From CAMPJU01 sp036675265 (GTDB lineage: Bacteria; Pseudomonadota; Gammaproteobacteria; Xanthomonadales; Xanthomonadaceae), in the NCBI GenBank assembly GCA_036675265.1, contig JAKFFJ010000057.1, positions 12,287 to 76,286 on the forward strand: a stretch of DNA of 64,000 bases. The letters run 5' to 3'. Positions 41,458 through 51,136 of this stretch are shown piece after piece (position 1 is the first letter of the stretch; each line of letters begins with the position of its first letter). The position numbers and the translations under genes are program-made. The notes under the pieces were generated by a model that was given only the letters and a program-made list of their open reading frames with translations, ran no database searches and was not told the DNA's origin.

Positions 41458-42402
41458 ATGCGCTGGCGCTTGGTCATCAACGGCAAGGCAGCGGGCGACG
41501 ACCCGTTGCGCGACGCCGTGGCTGCCATGCGGGCCGCCGGCGAACACGTGAGCGTGCGCGTCACCTGGGAAGCGGGGGATGCGGAACGGTACGTCGCCGG
41601 AGCGATCGCCGACGGGGTCGACACCGTGGTCGCCGCCGGAGGCGATGGCACGCTCAGCGAGGTCGCCACCACGCTCGCGCATCGCGACGAGGCGGCCGAT
41701 GCATTGCCGTCGCTTGCGCTGGTGCCGCTCGGCACCGCCAACGATTTCGCCGCCGCCGCGGGCGTGCCGCTGGATCCGCGCGCCGCGCTGGCGATGGCGC
41801 GCGAGTCGCCGGCCAGGCCGATCGACCTGTTGCGGATCGACAGCATCGGCGGCGACGGCGGCACGACCACCCACTGGTGCGCCAACCTCGCCAGTGGCGG
41901 CTTCGGCACGCAGGTCACCATCGCGACCAACGAAGGGCTCAAGAAGATCCTGGGCGGTCTGGCCTACCTGGTGACCGGGATCGCCAGCCTGGGCCGGATC
42001 GACCCGATCCCGGCGCGGATCCGTGGCCCGGGCTTCGAATGGACCGGCGGCTTCATCGCGCTGGGCATCGGCAACGGCCGCCAGGCCGGCGGCGGGCAGG
42101 TGCTGTGCCCGGGCGCCGTGATCGACGACGACCTGCTGGAACTGACTGTCGTGCCGAGCCTGGAGGGCGCGGTGGGTGCGACGCTCATGACGCTTTTCAC
42201 CCGCGGCAGGGAGGCGGCGCTGGACAGCGTGGCGGTCCGCGCGAAGCTGCCCTGGGTCGAGTTGGCATCGGATGCGCCCTTCGTGTTGAACCTCGATGGC
42301 GAGCCGGTCGAATCCACCCGGTTCCGGGTCGAATGCGTCGCCGGCCGGGTCCGGATGCACCTGCCGGAGCGGTGCCCGCTGCTGCTAGAGTGCCCGCCAT
42401 GA
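41458..42402 (+). CDS. yegS: YegS/DgkB-like lipid kinase
   Basis: 314 residues of the diacylglycerol-kinase catalytic family. AAGGDGTLSEV is the GGDGT nucleotide site near residue 60, LVPLGTANDFAAA follows, and NLASGGFGTQV marks the second half. It should phosphorylate a lipid (YegS acts on phosphatidylglycerol in vitro). A TAGCCT box lies 6 bases before the ATG. Its stop codon overlaps the trp leader ATG (ATGA), so leader and kinase mRNAs overlap. Confidence 0.92.
   Translation: MRWRLVINGKAAGDDPLRDAVAAMRAAGEHVSVRVTWEAGDAERYVAGAIADGVDTVVAAGGDGTLSEVATTLAHRDEAADALPSLALVPLGTANDFAAAAGVPLDPRAALAMARESPARPIDLLRIDSIGGDGGTTTHWCANLASGGFGTQVTIATNEGLKKILGGLAYLVTGIASLGRIDPIPARIRGPGFEWTGGFIALGIGNGRQAGGGQVLCPGAVIDDDLLELTVVPSLEGAVGATLMTLFTRGREAALDSVAVRAKLPWVELASDAPFVLNLDGEPVESTRFRVECVAGRVRMHLPERCPLLLECPP
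42386..42391 (+). promoter_or_regulatory. -10-like box for the trp leader
   Basis: TAGAGT inside the last codons of yegS, 7 bases before ATG 42399. A transcript from here would start at or next to the leader ATG. No convincing -35 is visible. Confidence 0.4.
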
Positions 42403-42504
42403 TTCGCCGGGTCCTTCCGCATTCCTTCGTTGCCGACGCCGGCTGGCGATGGTGGCCGCTGCACGCCGCCACGCCCGCCCCGACGTCCCCAACGGAAATG
42501 CCGC

Positions 42505-42530
<26 letters not shown>
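42399..42530 (+). CDS. trpL: Trp-rich leader peptide of the trp cluster (candidate)
   Basis: A 43-codon ORF starting MIRRVLPHSF and containing WRWWPLHAA: Trp codons at 42444, 42450 and 42453, three in four. The ORF continues past the trpE start codon (42505) and ends 26 bases inside trpE, in another frame. A Trp-dense short ORF immediately upstream of trpE is the hallmark of a ribosome-stalling leader. I see a modest hairpin (GTGGC with GCCAC, about 42452-42472) but no intrinsic terminator, so control may be translational or Rho-dependent. The call is inference; the ORF itself is plain. Confidence 0.7.
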
Positions 42531-44016
<1,486 letters not shown>

Positions 44017-44095
44017 GCCATGTTGCTGAATCATTTCGTGACCTCCGTCGCCCCGGCAACACCACCTTCACGGCCGACTTCTTTCAATCACGAAC

Positions 44096-44800
44096 ATGAA
44101 AATCGTCGAATCGATCAAGGTGCAGTCCCGTTTCTCCCTGGCCGGGCATCCCCAGGTCGTGGAGCTGCTGTGCCCGCACTGCCTGAAGGAAGCGACCTTC
44201 AACATCAAGTCGTGGACGGCGCATGCCGGCCGCGTGGCGGCGGCGGAGTCGCCGTGCCCGCGCTGCAACCGCGAAGTGCTGTTCCTCAACCTGCAGGACA
44301 GCCGCGACGCACCTGGCGAGCCGACGCTGTTCATGCACCCGGACCCGGTGGGCCGCGGACGCATGGATGGCTCCGACTACCTGCGTGCGTTCTCCGCGCC
44401 GCTGGACCGGACCTACGACACGGTGCTGAAGCACTACAACGCGGGCGACTGGGGCACGGCGGCGCTGACCACGCGCTACCTGCTGGAAGGGCTGGCGACC
44501 CGGCTGCTGACGGACACCCACGAGGGCGTGCCGCTCACCTCGCAGCTGGAGATCCTGTCCAAGGGCGTGGAGCTGTCCGCGCCGCTGGACGACATCGCCG
44601 ACATGCTGGGGCCGGACGGCGTGTTCGGCCGGCAGTTCACCGACGCGACGACCATCGACCAGGACACGGCCCAGCACCTGCTGGAGCTGACCGAGCAGCT
44701 GATCGCCTACCTGGTGGTGATGCCCGGCACGATGGCCGACCTCAAGGCGCGCATCGCCTCGGCGCCGGTGCCGATCCGGCGGAGCGCCAGCGTCGCCTGA
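44096..44800 (+). CDS. Zinc-ribbon protein of unknown function inside the trp cluster
   Basis: 234 residues. Two CxxC knuckles (CPHC at about residues 26-29 and CPRC at about 53-56) form a zinc ribbon. An all-helical C-terminal part follows (LDRTYDTVLKHYNAGDWGTAALTTRYLLEGLATRLL...), like DUF4145-type domains. No catalytic motif is seen. It sits between trpE and trpG, 40 bases before the latter, so it is expected to be cotranscribed with the tryptophan genes. I do not know its function; DUF4145 domains otherwise occur in defence or nucleic-acid proteins, but this is weak. Confidence 0.78.
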   Translation: MKIVESIKVQSRFSLAGHPQVVELLCPHCLKEATFNIKSWTAHAGRVAAAESPCPRCNREVLFLNLQDSRDAPGEPTLFMHPDPVGRGRMDGSDYLRAFSAPLDRTYDTVLKHYNAGDWGTAALTTRYLLEGLATRLLTDTHEGVPLTSQLEILSKGVELSAPLDDIADMLGPDGVFGRQFTDATTIDQDTAQHLLELTEQLIAYLVVMPGTMADLKARIASAPVPIRRSASVA

Positions 44801-44840
44801 CCCCCGCGGCAGCCGCCGCCCCCGGCAAGGGGGCCGCGGC

Positions 44841-45434
44841 ATGCTGCTGATGATCGACAACTACGACAGCTTCACCTTCAACCTCGTGCAGTACCTGCAG
44901 GCACTGGGGGCCGAGGTGGAGGTCGTGCGCAACGACGCGGTGTCGGTCGACGACATCGAGCGCATGGCGCCGGAACGCATCGTGATCTCTCCGGGACCAT
45001 GCACGCCGGACCAGGCGGGCGTGTCGCTCGAGGTCGTGCGGCGGCTGGGGGCGGCGATCCCGGTCCTGGGCGTCTGCCTCGGGCACCAGGCGATCGGCCA
45101 GGCGTATGGCGGGGAGGTCGTGCGCGCCAAGGCGATCATGCACGGCAAGACCTCGCGCATCCGCCACCACGGGGTGGGTGTCTTCTCCGGATTGCCGGAC
45201 GGTTACGAGGCGACCCGCTACCACTCGCTGGTCGTGTCCCGCGAATCGGTGCCGGACTGCCTGGAAGTAACGGCCTGGACGGAAGATGCCGACGGCGGCT
45301 TCGACGAGGTGATGGGCCTGCGCCACCGCGAGCATCCGGTGGAGGGCGTGCAGTTCCATCCGGAGTCGATCCTCAGCGAACACGGGCACGCGCTGTTGCA
45401 GAATTTCCTGTGCCAGGGCGTGCGGGGGCGATGA
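44841..45434 (+). CDS. trpG: Anthranilate synthase component II (glutamine amidotransferase)
   Basis: 197-residue class I amidotransferase. Triad: Cys in GVCLGHQAIGQAY, His and Glu in GVQFHPESIL. It opens LLMIDNYDSFTFNLVQYL, the TrpG/PabA N-terminus. It supplies ammonia to TrpE and perhaps to PabB. The stop overlaps trpD (ATGA), giving translational coupling. Confidence 0.95.
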   Translation: MLLMIDNYDSFTFNLVQYLQALGAEVEVVRNDAVSVDDIERMAPERIVISPGPCTPDQAGVSLEVVRRLGAAIPVLGVCLGHQAIGQAYGGEVVRAKAIMHGKTSRIRHHGVGVFSGLPDGYEATRYHSLVVSRESVPDCLEVTAWTEDADGGFDEVMGLRHREHPVEGVQFHPESILSEHGHALLQNFLCQGVRGR

Positions 45435-46471
45435 CCATGCCGATCACCGCACGCGAGGCGCTGCAGCGCGTCATCGAGCATCGAGAGATCTTCCGCGACG
45501 AGATGGTCGACCTGATGCGACAGGTGATGCGCGGCGAGGTGTCGCCGGCGATGACCGCCGCGATCCTGGCCGGGTTGCGGGTGAAGAAGGAGACCGTCGG
45601 GGAGATCGCCGGCGCCGCGCAGGTGATGCGCGAGCTGGCGCGACCGGTGGAGGTCGCGGACCGCGCGCACCTGGTGGACATCGTCGGCACCGGTGGCGAC
45701 GGTGCACACACGTTCAATGTCTCGACCGCGAGTGCGTTCGTCGCTGCCGCCGCCGGGGCGAAGGTGGCCAAGCACGGCAACCGCAGCGTGTCCTCCAACA
45801 GCGGCAGCGCGGACGTGCTGGAGGCGCTCGGGGCGCGCATCGGGCTCGCGCCGGCCGACGTCGCGCGCTGCATCGAACGCACCGGGGTCGGCTTCATGTT
45901 CGCGCCCGTGCACCACCCGGCGATGAAGGCGGTGGCGCCGGTACGCGCCGAGATGGGCGTGCGCACGCTGTTCAACATCCTCGGGCCGCTGACCAACCCG
46001 GCCGGGGCGTCGTCGATCCTGATGGGGGTGTTCCACCCCGACCTGGTCGGCATCCAGGTGCGGGTGCTGCAGGAGCTGGGCGCCACCCGCGCGCTGGTGG
46101 TGTGGGGCCGCGACGGGATGGACGAACTCTCGCTCGGCGCGGCGACCCTGGTCGGCGAACTCCGCGACGGGCACGTGCGCGAATACGAGGTGCACCCGGA
46201 GGACTTCGGCATCGCGATGTCCGCCAGCCGCAACCTGCGCGTGGCCGATGCCGCGCAGTCCCGGGACAGGGTGCTGGAGGCCCTGTCCGGGCGGGAAGGG
46301 CTGCCGCGCGAGATCGTCGCCTTCAACGCGGGCGCCGCGCTGTACGTGGCCGGGGTGGCCGGCGACATCGGTGCCGGCATCGCGCTGGCCCGGGAGTCCA
46401 TCGCCTCGGGCGCCGCAAGGGCGACGCTGGACGCGTTCGTCGCCGAGACAAGGGTCGCCGCGGGCGCCTAA
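45431..46471 (+). CDS. trpD: Anthranilate phosphoribosyltransferase
   Basis: 346 residues. The PRPP site is DIVGTGGDGAHTFNVSTASAF (GTGGDG) and the anthranilate side has KHGNRSVSSNSGSADVLEALG; MGVRTLFNILGPLTNPA follows. It is the second step of tryptophan synthesis. The start overlaps trpG; the next gene starts 8 bases after its stop. Confidence 0.96.
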   Translation: MTMPITAREALQRVIEHREIFRDEMVDLMRQVMRGEVSPAMTAAILAGLRVKKETVGEIAGAAQVMRELARPVEVADRAHLVDIVGTGGDGAHTFNVSTASAFVAAAAGAKVAKHGNRSVSSNSGSADVLEALGARIGLAPADVARCIERTGVGFMFAPVHHPAMKAVAPVRAEMGVRTLFNILGPLTNPAGASSILMGVFHPDLVGIQVRVLQELGATRALVVWGRDGMDELSLGAATLVGELRDGHVREYEVHPEDFGIAMSASRNLRVADAAQSRDRVLEALSGREGLPREIVAFNAGAALYVAGVAGDIGAGIALARESIASGAARATLDAFVAETRVAAGA

Positions 46472-46479
46472 CATTGGTC

Positions 46480-46827
46480 ATGGACACCAGACCCTTCGCG
46501 ACGACGCCGCAGCCCCCGTATTACGCTGTGATCTTCAGCTCGCGACGCAACGAGCGGGACGCCGCGGGCTATGCCGACGCCAGCGCGCGCATGGTCGAGC
46601 TCGCCGCCGGCATGCCGGGTTTCCTGGGCGTGGAATCGGCCCGCGACGCCGACGGCTTCGGCATCACCATCAGCTACTGGGCGGACGAGGCGTCGATCGC
46701 CGGCTGGAAGGCGCACGCCGAACACGCGGTCATCCGCGAGCGCGGGCGCTGGCTGTGGTACCGGCAGTTCGAGGTGCGCGTGGCCAGGGTGGAGCGCGCC
46801 TACGGCATGGCGGAGACCGTCGCCTGA
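46480..46827 (+). CDS. Antibiotic biosynthesis monooxygenase (ABM) domain protein
   Basis: 115 residues with a single dimeric alpha/beta barrel ABM domain: YYAVIFSSRRNERDAAGYADASARM, GFLGVESARD, GITISYWADEASIAGWKAHAEH and RERGRWLWYRQFEVRVARVE. Such proteins include heme-degrading and quinone monooxygenases and many of unknown role. It lies between trpD and trpC and overlaps trpC by TGATG, so it is part of the trp transcript. A role in tryptophan metabolism is only suggested by location. Confidence 0.85.
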   Translation: MDTRPFATTPQPPYYAVIFSSRRNERDAAGYADASARMVELAAGMPGFLGVESARDADGFGITISYWADEASIAGWKAHAEHAVIRERGRWLWYRQFEVRVARVERAYGMAETVA

Positions 46828-47654
46828 TGCACCCCACGGCCGCGCGCATTGCCGGTCCCGACGTCCTGTCCCGGATCCTGTCGCGCAAGCACGCGGAGGT
46901 CGGCGAGCGCAGCGCGCGCCGTCCGCTGGAGGCCCTGCGGGAACGGGCGGCGTCGATGCCGCCGGCGCGGCCCTTCGCGGGCGCGCTGGCCGAAGCGGTG
47001 GCCGCCGGGCGCCCGGCCGTCATCGCCGAGTCGAAGCGCGCCAGCCCGTCGCAGGGCCTGATCCGCCCGGACTACGACGCCGCGGCGAACGCGCGCAGCT
47101 ACGCGTTGGCGGGGGCGACCTGCCTGTCGGTGCTCACCGACGCGGCGTTCGAAGGCCGCGACCAGGACCTCGTCGCCGCGCGCGATGCGTGCGCGCTCCC
47201 GGTCCTGCGCAAGGACTTCACGATCGATCCCTGGCAGGTCCACGAGGCCCGCGTGCTCGGCGCCGACTGCATCCTGCTCATCGTCGCGGCACTGGACGAC
47301 GCGCGGCTGGCATCGCTGGCCGACATGGCGATGGCCCTGGGCATGGACGTGCTGGTCGAGTCGCACGATGCCCCGGAACTGGAACGCGCGTTGCGCCTGC
47401 CGCCGGCGCACGGGCGGATGCCGCTGCTCGGCATCAACAACCGCGACCTGCGCAGTTTCGCGGTATCGCTCGACACGACGCTGCGGTTGCGCGACCGCGT
47501 TCCCGCCGACCGGTTGCTGGTGGCCGAGAGCGGCATCCGCACGCCGGGCGACGTGGCACGCCTGCGCGATGCCGGCGTGCCCGCGTTCCTGGTCGGCGAG
47601 GCGTTCATGCGCGCGCCTGAGCCGGGCGTGGCGTTGCAGGCGTTGTTCGCATGA
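46827..47654 (+). CDS. trpC: Indole-3-glycerol phosphate synthase
   Basis: 275-residue TIM barrel, monofunctional (no TrpF half). Motifs: VIAESKRASPSQGLI (Glu-Lys catalytic strand), CLSVLTDAAFEG, VLRKDFTIDPWQV, LLGINNRDLRSF and LLVAESGIRTPGDV. It is coupled to the ABM gene upstream and overlaps the HAD gene downstream (ATGA). Confidence 0.95.
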   Translation: MHPTAARIAGPDVLSRILSRKHAEVGERSARRPLEALRERAASMPPARPFAGALAEAVAAGRPAVIAESKRASPSQGLIRPDYDAAANARSYALAGATCLSVLTDAAFEGRDQDLVAARDACALPVLRKDFTIDPWQVHEARVLGADCILLIVAALDDARLASLADMAMALGMDVLVESHDAPELERALRLPPAHGRMPLLGINNRDLRSFAVSLDTTLRLRDRVPADRLLVAESGIRTPGDVARLRDAGVPAFLVGEAFMRAPEPGVALQALFA

Positions 47655-48430
47655 GCCTGGCAGGCCGCGGCGACGGTGTGGCGCCGGATGCGCCCCTGGT
47701 CGTGTTCGATTTCGACCACACGCTGTACCGGGGCGACTCCGGCGGCCACCTGTTCCGCTGGATGGCGACGCGCACCTGGTGGCGGCGGCTGCTCGCGCTG
47801 CTGGTGGCGCCGGTGGCGGCGCCGCTGATCGCGTTCCTGCCGACCCGGCGCCACGGCATCGGCGCGTTCGTGTGGGTGGGCACCGTCGGGGTCCATCGCC
47901 GCCGCGACCTGGACGCGTTGATCGACCGCTACGTCGCGGGGCATGCGGGCCGCCTGCGCGAGCGCCTGCTGCCGACCGCGCTGGCCGTCCTCCACCGGCA
48001 CCGGGAGGCGGGCGACCGGGTCGTCATCGCGACCGGGGCGCCACCGGAACTGGCGCGCGCGATCCTGGCGTTCGTCGCGCACGAGGACGTGCCGGTGGTC
48101 GGCACCGAGGTCGGCCCGCGTTTCTTCGGCGTGGTCGCCACGCGCCATTGCCACCACGAGATGAAGGTGCGCATGTTGCGCGAGGCGGGCTTCGACGGCC
48201 CGATCGCGATCGCCTATTCCGATTCGTCCGCGGACCTGCCCCTGCTGCAGGCGGCGGCACGCCCGGTCGTCGTCAATCCGAAGGAGGACCGCGTCGCCAT
48301 GTTCCGTCGCGTGCTTCCGCCCGGGACGCCGATCCTCAACTGGGGGTGCGCGGGGCGCGCCGGCGAGCCGGCGCCTGCGGACGCTCAGTCGCCCAGCAGC
48401 TTCACGAACCGCAGCGACCCGTCCGCGTAG
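47651..48430 (+). CDS. HAD-IB family phosphatase (SerB-like)
   Basis: 259 residues. HAD motif I is VVFDFDHTLYRGDS (D-F-D-H-T), motif II VVIATGAPPELA, and motif III AYSDSSADLPLL with the preceding Lys in EMKVRML. A membrane-associated helical cap region (WWRRLLALLVAPVAAPLIAFLP) is typical of HAD-IB hydrolases of the CicA/PSP-like group. It overlaps trpC by ATGA. Its last 15 codons overlap the 3' end of the convergent GNAT gene, and the Pro/Ser-rich tail there looks unconserved. Confidence 0.85.
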   Translation: MSLAGRGDGVAPDAPLVVFDFDHTLYRGDSGGHLFRWMATRTWWRRLLALLVAPVAAPLIAFLPTRRHGIGAFVWVGTVGVHRRRDLDALIDRYVAGHAGRLRERLLPTALAVLHRHREAGDRVVIATGAPPELARAILAFVAHEDVPVVGTEVGPRFFGVVATRHCHHEMKVRMLREAGFDGPIAIAYSDSSADLPLLQAAARPVVVNPKEDRVAMFRRVLPPGTPILNWGCAGRAGEPAPADAQSPSSFTNRSDPSA

Positions 48431-48846
48431 CCGCAGGCGCGGTAGAACGCGTGCGCGGCATCGCGGCGCGCGTTGCTGGTCACCTCGATGCGTGCAATGC
48501 CGGTCTGCCGCGCACGCCGTTCGACCTCGCGCAGCAGGCGGCGTCCTACCCCGCGTCGCTCGCGGCCCGGTGCGACCACCAGCGCGGTGATCCGCGCCAG
48601 CTCGTTGCCGTGTGCGATGGAGTACAGCGTCTCGAGCGCGACCAGGCCTTCGACCTGTCCGCCGGATTCGGCCAGCAGCAGCACCTGCCTGCGGTCCGCC
48701 TGCACCAGCGCGATGCGCTCGGCGGCCTCGGCTCGGCTGCAGGGATAGCCCAGGGCATCCAGCAGCACCGCCACGTCCCCGGCATCGCCGGTGCCGGCCT
48801 GGCGCACCCAGCCGTCGGGGCCCGCAGGCGAGGCCTGCCGTGCCAC
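48385..48846 (-). CDS. GNAT family N-acetyltransferase
   Basis: 153 residues beginning at a GTG one base after the clp stop codon, so it is a distal gene of the clp transcript. The acetyl-CoA loop is ITALVVAPGRERRGVGRRLL and the C-terminal IEVTSNARRDAAHAFYRACGY is typical of ribosomal-protein/aminoglycoside-like GNATs. Substrate unknown. The 3' end overlaps the convergent HAD gene by 46 bases. Confidence 0.88.
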   Translation of the reverse strand: MARQASPAGPDGWVRQAGTGDAGDVAVLLDALGYPCSRAEAAERIALVQADRRQVLLLAESGGQVEGLVALETLYSIAHGNELARITALVVAPGRERRGVGRRLLREVERRARQTGIARIEVTSNARRDAAHAFYRACGYADGSLRFVKLLGD

Positions 48847-48847
48847 C

Positions 48848-49537
48848 CTAGCGGGTGCCGAACAGGACGACGGTCTTGCCGCGGGCGTGCAGCACGCCGT
48901 CGGCCTGGAGCTTCTTGAGCACGCGGCCGGCCATCTCGCGCGAGCAGCCGACCAGCCGGGACAGCTCCTGTCGCGAGACGCGCAGTTGCGTGCCCTGCGG
49001 GTGGCTCATCGACTCCGGCTCGCGCGCCAGGTCGTGCAGCGTGCGCAGGATGCGGTCCGTGACGTCGAGGAACGCCAGGCGTCCCGCCTTGCGGCTCGTG
49101 TCGAGCAGGCGGCGCGAGAGCTGCGAGCCGATCGACCACATGATCTTCGGGGCGTCGGTGGCCAGCGAGCCGGTGAGCAGCTGGTACAGGCGCTCGTAGC
49201 TGATCTCGGCCAGTTCGCACGCGGTGCGCGTGCGCAGGGCGACTTCGCGCCGCTCGGTCTCGATGAACAGTCCCATCTCCCCGACGAACTCGCCGGAGCC
49301 GAGGTAGCCGAGCACCAGTTCGCGGCCGTCGTCCTCCTCGGTGATGATGCTCGTCGAGCCGCTGATGATGTAATAGAGGGTGCCCGCCGGATCACCCGGG
49401 CGGAACACGTCGGCGCGCGTGGGATACCGGCGGCGGTGGCAGTGGGCCAGGAACCGCTCGATGACGGCGGCATCCGGGGCCAGCGGGCTGAAGCTCCTGC
49501 GCAGGGCTGGCAGGTGCGCTGCGATCGTCGAGTTCAT
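48848..49537 (-). CDS. clp: CRP-like global regulator Clp
   Basis: 229 residues. The cyclic-nucleotide-binding domain has AHCHRRRYPTRADVFRPGDPAGTLYYIISG and GEFVGEMGLF, and the C-terminal helix-turn-helix is RVSRQELSRLVGCSREMAGRVLKKL. It is close in pattern to the Xanthomonas Clp protein (230 residues), which controls virulence genes and whose DNA binding is inhibited by c-di-GMP. The start MNSTIAAHL is preferred over upstream in-frame ATGs because it gives the Xanthomonas length. It is divergent from speD; a near-palindrome GCCTCAGCTTAGGC sits at 49561-49574 between them. Confidence 0.93.
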   Translation of the reverse strand: MNSTIAAHLPALRRSFSPLAPDAAVIERFLAHCHRRRYPTRADVFRPGDPAGTLYYIISGSTSIITEEDDGRELVLGYLGSGEFVGEMGLFIETERREVALRTRTACELAEISYERLYQLLTGSLATDAPKIMWSIGSQLSRRLLDTSRKAGRLAFLDVTDRILRTLHDLAREPESMSHPQGTQLRVSRQELSRLVGCSREMAGRVLKKLQADGVLHARGKTVVLFGTR

Positions 49538-49606
49538 GCGGGGCATCGTCCGGGCGAATTGCCTCAGCTTAGGCGCAAATCGCGGCAGGCGGCAACGTGC
49601 GGGCCT

Positions 49607-49612
49607 TATAAT
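49607..49612 (+). promoter_or_regulatory. -10 box for speD
   Basis: Consensus TATAAT 46 bases before the GTG start, in the clp-speD divergent gap. No convincing -35 is seen. Confidence 0.45.
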
Positions 49613-49658
49613 CGCGCCCTTCCCCCCGTCCACCCATCAGCCCACCCGGAGGCCCGCC

Positions 49659-50450
49659 GTGGTCAAGCCCCTGCCGCGACTCAAGCTCCAGGGTTTCAAC
49701 AACCTGACCAAGGCGCTGTCGTTCAACATCTACGATGTCTGCTACGCGGTGTCCAAGGACGAGCGCCAGCGCTACATCGAGTACATCGACGAGGAATACA
49801 ACGCCGACCGCCTGACCCAGATCCTGACGGACGTGGCGGACATCATCGGCGCCAACATCCTCAACATCGCGCGCCAGGACTACGACCCGCAGGGCGCGTC
49901 GGTGACGATCCTCATCAGCGAGCAGCCGGTGATCGAGAAGTCCGCCGCCAAGGGCGTGATCTCCGACGCGGTGGTCGCGCACATGGACAAGTCGCACATC
50001 ACGGTGCACACCTATCCGGAGACGCACCCGCACGCGGGCATCGCGACCTTCCGCGCGGACATCGACGTGGCGACCTGCGGCGTGATCTCGCCGCTGAAGG
50101 CGTTGAACTACCTGATCGAGAGCCTGGAATCGGACATCGTCATCATGGATTACCGGGTGCGCGGCTTCACCCGCGACATCAAGGGCAAGAAGCACTACAT
50201 CGACCACAAGATCAACTCGATCCAGGACTACCTGGCCAAGAACGTGCGCTCGCGGTTCGAGATGATCGACGTGAACGTCTACCAGGAAAACATCTTCCAC
50301 ACGAAGATGCACCTGAAGGAGTTCGACCTGGACCGCTACCTGTTCGAGGAGCAGGCGCGGAACCTGTCGTTCAAGGAACGGATGAAGATCGAGGCGCTGC
50401 TCAAGCGCGAGATCGAGGAGCTGTTCCACGGGCGCAACCTGGTCGTCTGA
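49659..50450 (+). CDS. speD: S-adenosylmethionine decarboxylase proenzyme
   Basis: 263 residues, matching the E. coli-type (class 1A) enzyme of 264. Self-cleavage to the pyruvoyl cofactor is expected at the Ser in DKSHITVHTYPE; FRADIDVATCGVISPLKAL and YRVRGFTRDIKGKKHY are conserved. It makes the aminopropyl donor for spermidine. The GTG start follows CCGGAGG with good spacing. No speE lies next to it. The clp-speD adjacency is typical of xanthomonads. Confidence 0.95.
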   Translation: MVKPLPRLKLQGFNNLTKALSFNIYDVCYAVSKDERQRYIEYIDEEYNADRLTQILTDVADIIGANILNIARQDYDPQGASVTILISEQPVIEKSAAKGVISDAVVAHMDKSHITVHTYPETHPHAGIATFRADIDVATCGVISPLKALNYLIESLESDIVIMDYRVRGFTRDIKGKKHYIDHKINSIQDYLAKNVRSRFEMIDVNVYQENIFHTKMHLKEFDLDRYLFEEQARNLSFKERMKIEALLKREIEELFHGRNLVV

Positions 50451-50460
50451 CCGGTTGCGT

Positions 50461-50486
50461 TGTCGCGGCCCACGCCGCTCCTACAG
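50461..50486 (-). repeat. REP-like repeat between convergent speD and coq7
   Basis: TGTCGCGGCCCACGCCGCTCCTACA is the reverse complement of the 39162 copy with one mismatch. Its place between convergent stop codons fits a terminator or mRNA-end role. Confidence 0.7.
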
Positions 50487-50494
50487 GCCGATTT

Positions 50495-51136
50495 TCATAG
50501 GCGATAGGCGACCGCCTTCATGAGGCGGGACGCGGCCGACATCAATGACGGGATGGGCGGGGGCAGCGTTCGCGCGCCGCCCGCTTCCGCATTGGCGGCA
50601 TGCCGGGCCTCGTCGTCCTTCATCACTGCCAGGATCGCGCGGCTGCGGCGGTCGGCCACCGGAAGGCGTTGCAGGTGGCGGTCCAGGTGCGCCTCGACCT
50701 GGCGCTCGGTCTCGGCGACGAAGCCCAGGTTCCAGCCGTCGCCGCGCAGGCCGGCCAGCGCGCCGATCGCGTAACTGCCCGCGTACCACAGGGGGTTGAG
50801 CAGGCTGGGGCGGTCGTCCAGTTCGCGGAGGCGTTGCGCGCACCAGGCCAGGTGGTCGGTCTCCTCGCGCGCGGCATGCAGCAACGCGTCGCGGGTCGCC
50901 GGATCGCGCGCGACCGCGGCCTGGCCGACGTACAGCGCCTGCGCGCAGACCTCCCCGACATGGTTCACCCGCATCAGGCCGGCGGCGTGGCGCCGTTCGG
51001 CTTCGTCCAGCACGACCTCGGGCTCGTCGCCGGCCGGGTTAGGGCGTTCCGCGGCAACGGCGCCGAGCACCGTGCCCAGCGCGTTCTGGGCATCGATGAG
51101 CAGGCGGTCGAGTCGGGAATAGGCGCGTCGGGTCAT
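50495..51136 (-). CDS. coq7: Demethoxyubiquinone hydroxylase (Coq7/UbiF-type)
   Basis: 213-residue di-iron carboxylate enzyme that hydroxylates 2-octaprenyl-3-methyl-6-methoxybenzoquinol in ubiquinone synthesis. Ligand motifs: AGLMRVNHVGEVCAQALY (Glu), REETDHLAWC (ExxH), ETERQVEAHL (Glu) and KDDEARHAANAE (ExxH). Its presence means this organism uses the Coq7 route. It overlaps glcF by four bases downstream (TGA/ATG) on the minus strand, the latter being transcribed first. Confidence 0.93.
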   Translation of the reverse strand: MTRRAYSRLDRLLIDAQNALGTVLGAVAAERPNPAGDEPEVVLDEAERRHAAGLMRVNHVGEVCAQALYVGQAAVARDPATRDALLHAAREETDHLAWCAQRLRELDDRPSLLNPLWYAGSYAIGALAGLRGDGWNLGFVAETERQVEAHLDRHLQRLPVADRRSRAILAVMKDDEARHAANAEAGGARTLPPPIPSLMSAASRLMKAVAYRL

